From assembly GCA_023159155.1 (NCBI GenBank), contig JAJNNX010000022.1, positions 496,001 through 560,000 on the forward strand: a DNA stretch of 64,000 nt, read 5' to 3'. Shown piece by piece: positions 35,738 through 47,986 of this stretch (positions are counted from its first letter, which is position 1; each line of letters opens with the position of its first letter). The stretch is from Ustulina deusta. Its lineage: Eukaryota > Ascomycota > Sordariomycetes > Xylariales > Xylariaceae. The notes beneath the pieces were generated by a model, which was not told the origin of the DNA, made no database searches, and saw only the letters and a program-made list of their open reading frames with translations. The translations under genes and the position numbers were made by a program.

Positions 35738-38446
35738 ATGTCGTCATCTCTGGGTTCTCAGCTGCCTGCAGATGATGGTGGCGATGGGGACAATATTGGG
35801 GGCAGCCAGAGCGGGAGCAACCCAGGCACCAGCAACGGCAGTTTATCCGCTAATGGAAGTGACCATGGCAAAGGGGCCATCCCGGGTAACGACGCCGGAG
35901 AAGAACCAGAGGACGAGGACCCAGAAGAGTATTTAGACGATGATGACAGTGATGTAAGTCCAGACATCCTTGATGATAATAGTGATGACGAAGAGGACCG
36001 AAGATCAAGATCCAGACGCCGATCACGTAATTCCAAGTCAAAATCGAGACAATGCTGTCAACAAATCAGGCAACAACTAAAGAAACAAGTCAGGATCACT
36101 GAACAACTCAAGAAAAAATGGAACGATGAGGTTACCAAACTCAAAAGTGAACGTGATGCAGAAGCACGCGAATTCAGGAGACAGATAAGAGAACTGCAGG
36201 AGAAGTTTGAGAGTCAGAATCGGCGTGGAATCTCTTGGGACGTAAGTTTGGATAAACATCTATAGTCGTTTATCTTGTTCAGCTAACCGGAGAATATCTA
36301 GCCATGGCATCAGAGGCTCCCCGGCCTCCTGGAAAGAATCCGACACCGTGGTCCAAATAACGACGGTGCAGATTACCTTCATGAATACGACCAAATCTAC
36401 GATGATTCATTCAGGCAAGGTAACATGTCCACAAAAGTTAATCATCCGGATCTACATATAGAGCACACGCGGTATACCCCGGCGCAAATCCAGGCCTACT
36501 TCAACAAACAAATGATCCATGACCGTTACAATGGAGCTCTTGATGATCTGGAAGGTCTGCATCGGTCCATTCGCACAATCGTCTTCCCACTGCGATGCAC
36601 TCGTCTTACCCCGCGTCGATACATAGAAAACGCCCCTTTCCTGTTCGAAAACTTCCCGGTTAACATCCAGTGTCGTATTTGGAAACAGGTTATTCCAAAT
36701 AATCGGTTGATACACTGCTTATCCCGCCTGGATTCTCAAAATCCTCCTCTCGATTGGAACCCGGAACGTGAGGAGTTCCCCAGTCGGTTTCATATTGGCG
36801 ATGGACCTTGCTCTATCGCGAAGGCAGACAAACCTTCTAGATACACGGACCATTTTCGAGTCTCTAAGCGTTGGTTTTACCTGACGATTCACCTATTCTA
36901 CGGTAAGCCCTAACCGCCGGCGTTTTTACCATGCCAGTTTTATTAGCACGGCTAACTTACTCTAGCGACGAACACCTTTGCTTTCAGTTCTCTTGGAGAG
37001 CTTGGCCGCTTTTGCAAGAGTGTAGGGAAGCCCTGTGTTGAACGAATGGTCCACATTGAACTCATGTGGCACGGCGCGCTGACACCCAGGCAACCCAAAG
37101 GGGTTTCTCTGCGCAAACAACCTCTCGCTTGGTTTATGTATACCAGCCGCCTGCGTACCTTAGTCATTCATATTAACGAAAGCGCGAAGTCCTATATGCG
37201 TCGTGCATATGAGATGTTGAAGCCGTCAGACTACTACGAAGACTTCGGGAGCGATGAATATGCAGATCACGCTGCAGAAGACACACTGTTCTCAAACATA
37301 TTTGGAATGGAGGTCCGGAGAACTGACACACAGCACAACTACCGGAAGAACCGCAGCATGAGGACCGTCCAGGGAATGGACTTCATATACCAGTTGCGGG
37401 GCATGAGATGGGTGCGTTTTTACGATACTAACGCCGGATGTGCTCGTACCTCGATTCGGGATTCGACCTTCTTGTGCAACCTCAATAACATAGTGAGGGC
37501 CAAGAAGAGCGATTCGATGGCCCTCAAGACCCAGATTGAAAATCTTCGGCCGCTTCAAGGACTTGAAGATTTCGATCCCGATGATGAGACTAGGGAGCTC
37601 GTCGCCCGCTTCTATGATGATACCCCCGTAGATGATGTGTCCGTAGGCGGCTCGGAAACGTCATCGTCAAGTTCTTCTGGATCGTCAAGTTCTTCCGGAT
37701 CGTCAAGGTCTTCCGGATCGTCAAGGTCTTTCGGATCTTCCGGATTATCGACGGCCTCCCTCGACTCCCTCAATTCCGGCTCTGATGATGATTCTGGAGA
37801 TTCCTCTCGTAGCGGAAGTGGCGGTAATAATGGGGACGCGATCGTGATTGACAGCGATACCGAAATGGGTGATGATGAAAACGGGTCCGACGGGTCGTCT
37901 GGAGCTACCAGCGACTCGAGAGGTCCACCACATTCAGGGTTCAGCAATAGGAATGGACGTCTAGATGACAGCGGTTTGGCGACCACAATTACTCCCCGAC
38001 CACCTGTTATAGATATCGAAGATGACGATGATGACGGTGACGAGCGACGCAAGTGCTGCGACGGAGACTATAGCACTAGCGACGGGTTGTTCGTTCGTTC
38101 GGGCTCATGCAGCGCCCGTTCCGATAATGGTCCTGGCGCTAGTGACGAAGACGAACTGACTATTGTTAGAGGGCCAGCTACATTCGTTGATCTTACTCTT
38201 GAGGATGACGATAACACGGCTATGGACATAGACAATCAGAATAACGACCAAGCGGAGGGGGACGAAGACAATGGAATGAAGCCAGAATATGATCTCGACG
38301 ACGAAGGTGACGATTATGACGGAAGAAAGAGCATGAAGGCGACAAAGTCGGCATCGCAAAGCTCGCCAAAGTCGTCCAATTCCGATAGCCGCTCAGGCTC
38401 AGACATGTCTCTGAAACGTCCTAGGGGTGAAGGCGACTCTGACTAG
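35738..38446 (+). CDS. 2EXR-domain protein with acidic, serine-rich flanks
   Basis: Model: exons 35738-36241, 36302-36902 and 36966-38446; 2,586 nt, 861 residues. The N-terminal 165 residues are Gly/Ser/Asp/Glu-rich, then basic (RRSRSRRRSRNSKSKSR), then a coiled coil (QQLKKQVRITEQLKKKWNDE). The middle has the fungal 2EXR pattern at about residue 270 (FLFENFPVNIQCRIWKQVIP), followed by conserved-looking RFHIGDGPCSIAKADKP, VSKRWFYLTIHLFYG and IELMWHG segments. The C-terminal 270 residues are low-complexity with Ser/Gly repeats and long Asp/Glu runs. 2EXR proteins are F-box-like and expanded in ascomycetes; most have no known role. The acidic tails suggest a nuclear or chromatin-associated protein, which is inference. 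It is the first gene right of the dead retrotransposon. Confidence 0.78.
37660..37745 (+). repeat. 15-bp coding tandem repeats (Ser/Gly-rich)
   Basis: Near-perfect copies of a TCTTCTGGATCGTCAAG-like unit inside exon 3 of the 2EXR gene encode GSSSS/GSSRS repeats. Small changes between units (AAG to AGG) give the Ser-to-Arg shifts. Confidence 0.8.
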
Positions 38447-39436
38447 CGATCTAGGTCTGCCAAACGCCAGAAGTCGAAGGAGAGTTCCCCCGGGTCGGAT
38501 CGAGATGACCCTATCCAACTTGAGTAGGAGAAATCTCTCTCGCATCACAAAGAAGCAGGCGCTTCTCACTTCCTCTTCCAACATCTGTCGTTATTATTCT
38601 CCAATTTCTCTCATCCACAATCTATGCATTAATTCACACCACCATCATCCCTTGATTTTCTATTCATCTTCATCGATACCCATGTTTGACGGCTACACGT
38701 CTCGAGACGACCGACCTGAAATATTGGAATCGATATTTTCTCATTCATCGATCTACCTCCTTGACAATAACACGAGCACAGACCCTTGAGACATCATCTT
38801 TCCCATATTATCAGCATGCCTAATTCTTAATCTCTATTTCGCCAAGCGCCTCTATGGCACTACTCATTCCCAGTCATTTTCTATATCATACAATACATAT
38901 CCTCGTGCATTTTCGGCAGAGATAGAATACGCCTAACGACGATATGATCTCACATGCTAGAATCTGGGGCTAGCTTTACAATTTATGCGCAGATTTCCAG
39001 TTTTCGCGATGCATTGGTGGAAGATTCTCTACCCATCTTGAGAGAGCTATGCTACATACGACGACATACTAGATGGATACATTGATCGGCCTAATGATAT
39101 GCCCAATTTTGTGTTGTCTCATTCGCACGTGAAACTAAAATATCCTGAAACGCATATATCCGATAAGTATGATCTTGCTGACCGTTTGTCTAGCTACCTA
39201 CCTAGGTAACTTACTGATTATGAATAATACGAATCATAATGGAGTTGAACAGACACTAATATCTCCACCAGTAGCTCGGCTCTGCCACAAGCGTCGCGGT
39301 ACCGCCGCAGTGATGGGCAATGATAAGCCTTAGCCCATAATTGGATTCATGGCAATCATTAGATATCGATACAAAGTACCGAGTGTAGCTCACGCGAATC
39401 TATATCGAACAAGCCGAACGCTCTACAAGTGTCTCG
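38447..39436. other. Intergenic region between convergent genes
   Basis: About 1 kb between the 3' ends of the 2EXR gene and the BUD22-like gene. A 120-codon frame overlaps the 2EXR stop region but is pyrimidine-driven and has no motif. Presumably both 3' untranslated regions. Confidence 0.6.
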
Positions 39437-41020
39437 CTAATCGAACGTGACCTTCTTCCCCTTGAATTCCACCTTCTGGACGCCCTCTTTCGCTTTCTTA
39501 GCCGCAGCCCAACTAGGATGCAGAGACCCCGTATCGTCCCGCGTAGGCGGAGGCCGCGGTTTCGGCTTCTCCGCTTGAAAGCTCTGACTCCTATCTTGTT
39601 GTCGGGGTTGACGTCTGTCCCGAGTATCCCTCGATCCACTCCCCTTCGCTTGGCGATCGTCTTCGCTTTGCATCTGTTTCTGTCTGTCCGGATGGACATG
39701 GGTTTTCTCGAAGGGATTCACGACGCCCTTCTTCCACGGCTTCGACGTGTCATCTACAGCGCCCCTCTTCATATCCCACCCCGAGTTCCTCGTATCTTTC
39801 GCCTTCTGGTGGTGTTTCGCCTTCTCGCCGTACTTCTTCTCCCAGATCGCCTGGCGCGCTCTCTGTCCTCTCCTATTCTTTCTCGTGGGTGGTGCAACGT
39901 CTATGTCCGAGGCTGACTCCGAGCCAGATATGTAGCCTCCCATTAGAGACGGCAGGAAAGCCGAGTTACCCATATCGAATGATATAGGTTTGACAGCTTT
40001 TATCTTCTTGGCAGGGGGAGCAAGGGCCTCGTTTTCTGAATCATCGGAATCATCGGATGCTTCGGACGACAATGAGATATCGTCGAGGGCAGGCTTTCCA
40101 AAGGACCTCGCTTTACTATCTGGGCGATCGATTTCGTCGCCATCCTCATCGCTAGAGCCCCCAACTAATTCGTCGTACTTGGAGAGCATTTTCTCCTCTG
40201 CCTCGCTATCAGAGAATCCTTCGAACTGGGCGCTTTCCGACGTCTCAGAGCCCCCATGACTCTCAAGATCTTCCTCGCCCCCAGCTCTCTCGCCCTTTCT
40301 CTTTAACAGCGGCATTATCTCGGCTCCGGGTTCTGCGGCGTCTTCGGATTCGTCATCCACGAGACTATCCAAGTCTTCCCTGTCGCCTACTTGTTGCTCT
40401 TTTTCAGCCGGAGGAGCCTTGGGTTTCTTAGCGGTAGGCTTGTCCTTCTCCTTCTCCTTGCTTTTGCCTTTGTTCTTTTTATCCGACATGGGCACCCGCA
40501 GGGCTTTGCATGTGCCCATGATGGCTTCTTCAATGACATCCTTGACCTGCTTCCGGTTGTACAGAGCGCTCGTGACATTGTGCAATGCTGACTGTTCTTC
40601 TTCCGATAGTTCGGGTTTCGGAACGGGCTTGATATCGGCGGGTAACTTGGTTGATTCGGCGATTCCTTTGATCTTCAAGAGGGACGAGCATAGATGCGCA
40701 TGCGCTGCCTGGTGTAGGTCGAGACTCTAAGAGACGAACACCACGTCAGCTGTTGGATCGACTTATTGTAATGCTTTCATAGCGCTTCTTCGTAGCCAGC
40801 CGACTGCCGATCCTACACGCGAATAACAGACGCTGCTCACCTTCAACACGAGAACCTCTCTCTCCAGCCGAGCAGACTTTGCCGGGTCGGCTTCACGGAG
40901 TCGTTTGCTCAGACGCTGACGCTCGAAGCCCTTCGCGAGCTTCATACCACGCGCCAATTCCTTCTGCCATTTTGCAATGTTTTCTTCTAGGCTGGGCTCG
41001 CCTCTTTTCCGTTTCGGCAT
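39437..41020 (-). CDS. BUD22-like ribosome biogenesis protein
   Basis: Model: exons 41020-40841 and 40726-39437 (intron GTGAGC...TTAG, phase 0); 1,470 nt, 489 residues. The N-terminus MPKRKRGEPSLEENIAKWQK is followed by a helical region (ELARGMKLAKGFERQRLSKR and LHQAAHAHLCSSLLKIKGI), then Lys-rich and acidic low-complexity, then NRRGQRARQAIWEKKYG and a C-terminal LHPSWAAAKKAKEG ending KVTFD. The combination of the R-R-G-Q-R-A-R-Q-A/W-E-K-K-Y-G motif and the terminal LHPSW motif is the hallmark of the BUD22/SRFBP1 family. Yeast Bud22 is a nucleolar protein needed for 18S rRNA maturation and small-subunit assembly. The start is the first ATG and gives a typical basic N-terminus. Confidence 0.88.
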
Positions 41021-41776
41021 CTTGAACGCAGAGCAGGCCGTCTGTCTGTGTGTCGCTGCTCGTAATGAAAATGTCCGTTGCTTCGAAAAGTTAAAAGTGG
41101 GGGTTTAGCACAGTATATCGGTTCTTATCGGTGTTGGTAAGACACTGTACATGCTAGGATCTACGCTGCATGTCATGCACTATGGTGCCGTCACACTGCC
41201 GATACAGTACACTATCTACTTGATGGCTGCCTCACAATGGAATTAGAATACTTACTTCAGTATATAAATTCAAAGTGTAAGCAAATTCACAGCTAAAGAC
41301 GTCGTCTACTATGCCACTGTTTCTATTGAGAGAGAACCCGAGCCTGAACCTCGTGGTTATATGCCTAATAGTGAGAGATGACGGGATACTTACGTATGTG
41401 TACCTAGTATGTATATACTACTAGGTCTACTAAGTAGGTACCTGCATAAGTAAGACTCTACACTAGGTACCGTGAGGGAAGTCCCTTGTTCGGTAAGTAG
41501 GTAATGTTAAGCCGAATTTGGCTCTATTACCGTTTTATACCCTTCCACGCCATTGGTATTTACTAGAACCGGAACAGGGCCAAGGGCATCGCCGACGAGG
41601 GGCAATGGCGGGGCCAGCCATACGAGACATCATCAGAAATGCGACTGGACATCTCAATGAACTGGGACGGACTTGCAATATAAGAAAGAAGTAGTTTCGG
41701 GGCATTTCATTGAGCTCGGGTCCGTTATATATTCAGGACATCTAGACAGACATTGACATTACGCCCATATATCGCC
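41021..41776. other. Divergent promoter region (BUD22-like / SDR)
   Basis: About 750 bp between two genes transcribed away from each other. TAGGTACC-type palindromic strings occur at 41400-41510. No coding potential. Confidence 0.6.
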
Positions 41777-42954
41777 ATGGCCGACTCAGCGAGCAATGCC
41801 GCAGCTTTGAGCGCAGCAAATCTATTTAACGTTAATGGCCTTGTAGCCGTCGTCACAGGTGGTGGTACAGGTACGCAGGAAAGTGATTGTCTCTCTCCCG
41901 CCCTCTTCTCATATCATCTCCAGGCATCGGGCTGATGATCACAAAGGCCCTCGCCGCCAATGGCGCCGCGAAAGTGTACATACTCGGTCGTCGGCTGAAC
42001 GTACTGCAAGACGCTATCTCTAGCATCGGCAACCCTAACATCCTGCCAGTCACTTGTGACGTGACGTCCGTCGAGGCGCTTCAGGCAGCCGTGTCGCATA
42101 TCGAACAGGACGCCGGTTTCGTGAACTTGCTGGTGTGTAACTCGGGTATCGCGGGGCCATTCGGCAACAACCCTAAGCCGGAGACAACCCTCGACGAGTT
42201 TATCGCGGCTAATATGGCTGTGCCAATTGAGGATTATACCAATACATTCGCTGTCAATGCTAGCGCCGTCTGGTATACCACCATGGCGTTCTTGAAGCTT
42301 CTAGACGCAGGCAACTCTCGCGCGAATGTGGACCAGAAGTCTCAAGTCGTAGCCATAAGCTCGATTGGTGGTTTCAACAAGATAAACACTGGAGGGTTTG
42401 CTTGGTAAGTTTTTCAGAAGCTAGACATCAAAGTTCTGTGTTTATTCTAACGTCTTGTAGTAAGTCAAATAGTTTTCCTCGGCATGTTTGGAAACAGAAG
42501 TCGGAAGTTTTGGTTGGTTGGGACGATATAACGTTGAGCACGTGGAGATATTGACAAGTTCAAGACGGACAGAGCAAAGCCGCATGTACCCATCTCATCA
42601 AGCAACTCAGTGTCGTACTCCCACAATGGGATATTAGAGCGAACCTGATATGCCCAGGTCGTAAGTAGCCCCTCCTCTATGTTTTGTAAAGATCCAATGG
42701 CGACCAGCGTTGGATGCCCATCAACAATAACAACACTGATGATGAGCACAGTCTACCCTAGCGAGATGTCAGCCCCGATTCTGGCACGTTCGGGGCCGAT
42801 TGTCAAAAGCAAAGTCCCTCTCGAGCGTGTGGGCGATGAACAGGATATGGGTGGTGCGATATTATATCTTGCTTCTCGAGCAGGGGCGTATTGCAATGGG
42901 ACAGTTGTTGTCACTGATGGAGGACGTTTAACGACTTTCCCTTCTACCTTCTAA
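41777..42954 (+). pseudogene. Short-chain dehydrogenase/reductase with a probable frame lesion at the catalytic Tyr codon
   Basis: Exons 41777-41870, 41924 to 42403/42404, 42565-42660 and 42752-42954. If joined in frame they give about 290 residues. The NAD(P) motif spans the first junction (VVTGGGTGIG), followed by LLVCNSGIAGPF (NxG-type motif) and the serine segment VVAISSIGGF. Exon 3 supplies GQSKAACTHL and IRANLICPG, exon 4 YPSEM and the C-terminus with TDGG. The active-site Tyr of YxxxK should be made by the exon 2/exon 3 junction (GCT T + AC GGA CAG). The actual donor reads GCTTG|GTAAGT, one G too many, so using the canonical GT shifts frame and destroys the Tyr. Either the gene is broken, a non-canonical donor is used, or there is a sequence error. 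Relatives are NAD(P)-dependent reductases of 3-oxoacyl reductase type; substrate unknown. Confidence 0.7.
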
Positions 42955-45900
42955 GCTACGCACATGTAACAGATGTAGGTCGATAGAGACATAGATCTTC
43001 TTGCGTATAGATGCTTTGATCAGTATACACATTGGAACAAGTTAGCCTAGTCCTAGCTAACGTCGCCAAATGAAGATTGCCACCGCGGCCGTCTTTTCTA
43101 CCTTGCTCTCACCTCCGGCACCTCGTAGCCCATGGGACCTACTCTGATAGCAGCGGTATTTTCAGGTTCGTGCCTCACCCTCCGTGGTGTGTACGCGCAT
43201 TATATGCCGCATGTCACATCGAGGTACCGTTGAATTCGACGGCGTAGAAGCGATATTTACGGTACATGATACCTTATCTATGCCATCCCAAATATTTGAG
43301 ACGTAAGGCCGCAGGTGCCCAAGAAAGGTCCGAAAGGAAAGTTTAGGAATTGGCTCGGTCCGATCGCCTACCTCAGGGGGACCGGTCTTACACGTGTAGA
43401 TAAACTGGGAAGAGCCTGGTAGCATCTGATTAGCGGAACCAAAATGTGACCTTGGAGCACCAGCAAGTTAGCGGTGAATAAAGTCCGCCATAAATCAGCA
43501 ACAATGAAGAGATGCAATGATTGTGTTCCACAAGGTGGGAATGGTTCGGATTCCCGGACCGACCGGACGGACATTGGTAGTTGGCGAAGTAGGTACCTAT
43601 CTGTCAAGGTCAATGGGGTTCTCCTTGTGTCACGAAAGATATGAGGGACTCGGGAGTGGCGTTTTGCACTGCCTAGAACTAAAATGGTTCAAGACCGAGC
43701 TCTGATAGGTATGGTCTTCGACAAAAGAGGTTTCAGTCTTTAACGATAATGAGAGGCAATTTATCAAGCCAACCACCAATCGCAGAACATTAATAAACTT
43801 TTACCGTCTCTCCTTTTTTTAATTAGCTCTGATTCGTGTGAATAGGTCTTGGCATTTTACCAAAACGAAGGCAAGTAGGTATTTGTGTGTTGCTTGCTAG
43901 ATAGACTAAGACTTTCGAGGTTAGGCATCCCGGGTGGAACTGATAGTGGGTATTCGCTGTTCTGACGTCACTGTGAGCTCCGAAGCCATCTCCTGTCACA
44001 TTTCCTCTATCAGCTGTTAATTATAGTACATTTATGTCGGTAACTCGGAGAGTGAAATCAACTGGCGGTCTACGTAAATAGAAAGCGGTAACTCGTAACT
44101 CCCTGGAGTACGCCACACGGCTTATCAACTTGACACATTGTATATTCGGATATTCCGTACAGCTACAGATCAATGTCCGATGAGTAGATCCAGCTGTGTA
44201 TTATGTCATTCTCTCGTTCGCTTATATGTACAATAGCAACGCCACAATTTAGACGACGACCCCTCCTCTAATTAGTCACCTTATGCGGTTGATCTTATCT
44301 TTGACTCTACTTGATGTGGGCTCCTTGGAGTGTCGAACAGCTTCGTGCTACCCTATGTGCGTCCTCAGGATTTGATGGAGCCTCAAAATTACCATGGTCT
44401 TGCTGAATCCTAGATGCCGAGTTGGATAGGATGTACACGCTACCTGAATAATGGGCGTGTCTGAGGATGTACCCTAGGCTTGTCGTGTACCCATGAAATC
44501 ATCTCTCATAGATAATTGAACGCATCCGATACCTAGAATAAATACAGAATACAGTCCCACCTTATATTATCCATTAGGTACTTATATAACACCTGCAAAG
44601 CGCTAGTCTCCACTTAATCCCTCCAGAGGAGTTGGTTTATTCATGTCTATATCCCTACCTTCTAGCATTTTGTTTGTTATATTCCAGAAGGAGTAGTTTG
44701 TTGACATTTCAATAGAAAGTCGGCGACTTTGTATATAGACATAGAATATGACCGAAAGCCCAGCCACAATTGGATCTACAGTTCGCCCGAAGTCGATCTA
44801 ATCTGATAAGTGAAGCGACTGTCGAAATCGCTGGTCATTCATACCTGCCGTGTGTAGCATGATCCTGTTGGAAGCAGCGATCAGCCGTTCATGGTTCACA
44901 GGTAATCAATACATCCGATCTAGCCAACCCCGCATTCTCGATAGTCGCGTCCTTGTAAGTGGTCGGCGATGACGGCAGAGGAGATACATCCAAACTACCT
45001 CCTCCTCACACGCATCACTCCCACCACCTTGCCGCCACCTCTCGCAAGGAGAGGCCATGGAGCACAAACACACCAGTGGCAGGCAAGAGAACAAACCCAA
45101 TGACGCTGCCAATCGCAAGGCAGGGGCCCAAGTTGGAGGTGGTACGTTCCCCATTTCTCCCTCCGACCTACCGAGCAGTGTACCGAGGACTTCTCCATCG
45201 TTTATTGCCTGGTTGAGTGGTTGATTGATTCGGGTATATCCTTACATTGTGTGATGTATGGCGGTACGGGACTCGCAATTGGAGCGACTTATACCTCCTA
45301 GACGCGGCCATCGAGTTGCGCCATCCATTCCCTCGCCAGGCCCTCTCCTCTCTCCCCTCTTCCTCCATTTACATCATTAAGGTTTCGGCCATTGCCCATT
45401 TTGACGCTTCTTCAACAGAAAACTATCGGCCGCCGGACCCAATCCCCATTCTGTGTCGTGTTGCCCATCTTTGCCTTGCCTTATCTAGCAAAGCCGCAGA
45501 TCAGAGTTCACGACCCTGCTTTCATCCATCCTGGCGCTGGACAGTCGATTGCCTATCTCATCTCCTCCAACTATCTCGCCCTAAGTCTGTCTGTCAGCTA
45601 TTTCTAGGGGAGAAGCTCTTGTATTGTTGACCGCGCGCGTCTATTTGCCCCGCCGTTTCAGTTGCGTGGCTCGTGTGTTTTACCTTATCCTATACTAATT
45701 CTTCGCATTTGTCGTCTTCACTGTGCCTGGATCGGTCTTGTTCTGCTTTCATATCTTCCGGCTTCGTGGTTTGGTGTCCGAATCGTCGAGCATACTTCAT
45801 TTCGGCACTAGCGAAACGTTACCAGGACAGCGTTACCCGTATCTGCCGTGCCACAATTTGCATCATTGCCGGAGTACGATCGTAGCCTCTGCCGTTTGAG

Positions 45901-46539
45901 CCGCGGCATTCAGATCCGTGTCTACGAAAGGTCGGTAATTCGTTCGGCTTCTTTGAATCTTGCTCCATCCATGAACTTTGCTTAATCATACAAACCCGCT
46001 ACCCCTTCAATCCACATCTTCACTGCCAATCATACATTCTCGTGTTTCCCGTTCATGCTCCCATCACGGTGTGGAGCACTCCGATCCAGTTCGGTTTCCC
46101 AGCCTCCTATCTTTTCCGACCGAGTCCCACCCTATTGCACGCCTTATGATACGCGTCAAAAGCCATAGCCGACCAACACCCGGTGGATATCCATTGAAAC
46201 AGCCCTATTTAGTATCGGGTGTAGACCCTCGCCGTCGTCTAACTCCTATATAAGCCCGTGCGAGGGATATTTGTTTGAACAGCCAATGGGTCCCCTTTGA
46301 ATACCCGCGAAAAGGCCCGATCCTATTGGAGCTGGCTATCTATATCCGTGGATACAGAATCTATTCCTCAACATATTAAACCCTTGAACTTTCCAGCGTT
46401 GCAAAATGTTGCTAACTAAGTGGTATTTTCTTCAGCTCTGCTCCTCTCGTTTGTCGCCGGCTTCTCTACCTCCTACGTGAGGCGGAGGCGTCTTGCTTGC
46501 CTTCAAACTGTGGACGGCATCTGTCAGCTTCTTGGTATT
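42955..46539. other. Long intergenic region, no supported gene
   Basis: About 3.6 kb. Frames up to 127 residues (for example 45247-45630 on +) are pyrimidine-rich and have no motif or splice pattern. From about 44950 to 46420 the + strand is rich in C and T, as in long promoters or leaders of strongly expressed fungal genes. A CT-rich acceptor-like TTTTCTTCAG at 46426-46435 suggests a 5' untranslated intron of the downstream carrier gene. Confidence 0.55.
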
Positions 46540-47627
46540 ATGAGCTCCAACCCATTGAAGCAAGCCGCCGAAGCCGCACGCTCCAAGACTTCCAACATGA
46601 GTCAACAAGGCACCGAAACCATGGAAACCATGGCGGCCGCGAAGACTGACTTCCTCCATACGCCAATAATGAGAGCGGCTCTACCCTTTATCAATGGTGG
46701 CACATCGGGCATGGTGGCTACCACGGTCATTCAGCCTATTGACATGATCAAAGTCCGACTCCAGCTGGCTGGTGAGGGCGTAGCCACGGGCCCAAAACCC
46801 ACACCCATAACAGTAACCCGTGAGATCCTCGCTCAGGGTAAAGTCCTCGACCTTTATACCGGTCTCTCTGCCGGCCTTCTACGTCAAGGTGTCTACACGA
46901 CTGCTCGACTGGGATGTTTTGACACGTTCATGACAAACCTAGCAAAACGTGCTAAGGAGAACGGTACGCAGGTTGGATTTGCAGAACGCGCGAGCGCCGG
47001 CCTCGCTGCTGGTGGATTGGCCGCGTTTATTGGTAACCCGGCTGATCTTGCCCTCATCCGCATGCAATCGGACGGCCTTAAGCCCCTCGCTGAGCGGAAG
47101 AATTACAAGTCTGTTGTCGACGCTATAACATCCATCGTGAAATCCGAAGGTGTTACGGGACTGTGGGCTGGCGCCACGCCCACTGTTGCTCGAGCTATGG
47201 CTCTCAACCTAGGCCAGCTGGCATTTTTCTCTGAAGCGAAGGCGCGGCTCAAAACACGCACCTCCTGGTCGCCACAGACACAGACTCTGGCCGCAAGTGC
47301 TATCGCGGGATTTTTCGCCAGCTTCTTCAGCCTGCCTTTCGACTTCATCAAGACGAGGCTACAAAAACAACAGCGAGGACCTGACGGGAAATTACCCTAC
47401 AAGAGCATGGCGGACTGCTTCGTCAAAGTCACGAGACAGGAAGGTTTGACGCGATTCTACCGCGGATTCGGTACATACTACGTGCGCATCGCGCCGCATG
47501 CGTAAGAGGCCCCTTGCCATAAATTCCCTTCCATACAATTGAAGGAATGTATGAATTGAGCTAACGTGTGAGTGGCAGAATGGTGACGCTCATTGTCGTG
47601 GACTACCTTGGCTGGTTGACGAGTTGA
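46540..47627 (+). CDS. Mitochondrial 2-oxoglutarate/malate carrier (SLC25 family)
   Basis: Exons 46540-47501 and 47579-47627 (intron GTAAGA...GCAG, phase 2); 336 residues. The three carrier signatures are QPIDMIKVRLQ, NPADLALIRMQ and LPFDFIKTRLQ. The segment INGGTSGMVATTVIQPIDMI and the variant second signature with Ala-Asp-Leu-Ala resemble the 2-oxoglutarate/malate (M2OM) group of the inner membrane, which exchanges these acids for the malate-aspartate shuttle and nitrogen metabolism. The small second exon completes the last membrane helix (MVTLIVVDYLGWLTS). The start ATG gives MSSNPLKQAAEAA; a second in-frame Met (MSQQGTETM) 19 residues later is an alternative. A short upstream frame begins at the ATG near 46406. 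Confidence 0.87.
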
Positions 47628-47986
47628 ACAAGGAAACTATTAATCTAATTGAACAGACGCCTCGGGAAAGTTTTCGGGATCGGCATGATACACGTGGCTT
47701 ATGCGTGCGAATTATGTTTAGGTACTTTGTGGGATGATAAACCCAGACGAACGACCCGCATTCGTCAAGCATCACAGGTGCGAGTGACACGAGAGGTAGT
47801 AAGGCCGAGGTATGTAATATACGTACACGATTACTTATAGTTTTATATACTCGCCTTTTGCCCTTCTACGCGCTCCTCGTGTTCGTGCTGGCAAAATAAG
47901 CACGGCCTATAATCTCTTCCTGGCGACGATGCAAGTTAGAACGGCACGGCCCAGATGTTCTGGTCTCATGACTTGCCTTAACCATC
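47628..47986. other. Intergenic region between convergent genes
   Basis: About 360 bp separating the 3' ends of the carrier gene and the membrane-protein gene. Nothing beyond expected 3' untranslated sequence is visible. Confidence 0.6.

Noticed and set aside
38427..38789. 120-codon + frame after the 2EXR gene
   Set aside because: It overlaps the 2EXR stop region in another frame, is Ser/Ile-rich from pyrimidine-rich 3' sequence, and shows no motif.
45247..45630. 127-codon + frame upstream of the carrier gene
   Set aside because: The frame is open because of pyrimidine-rich composition; no motif, and it sits where a long leader or promoter is expected.
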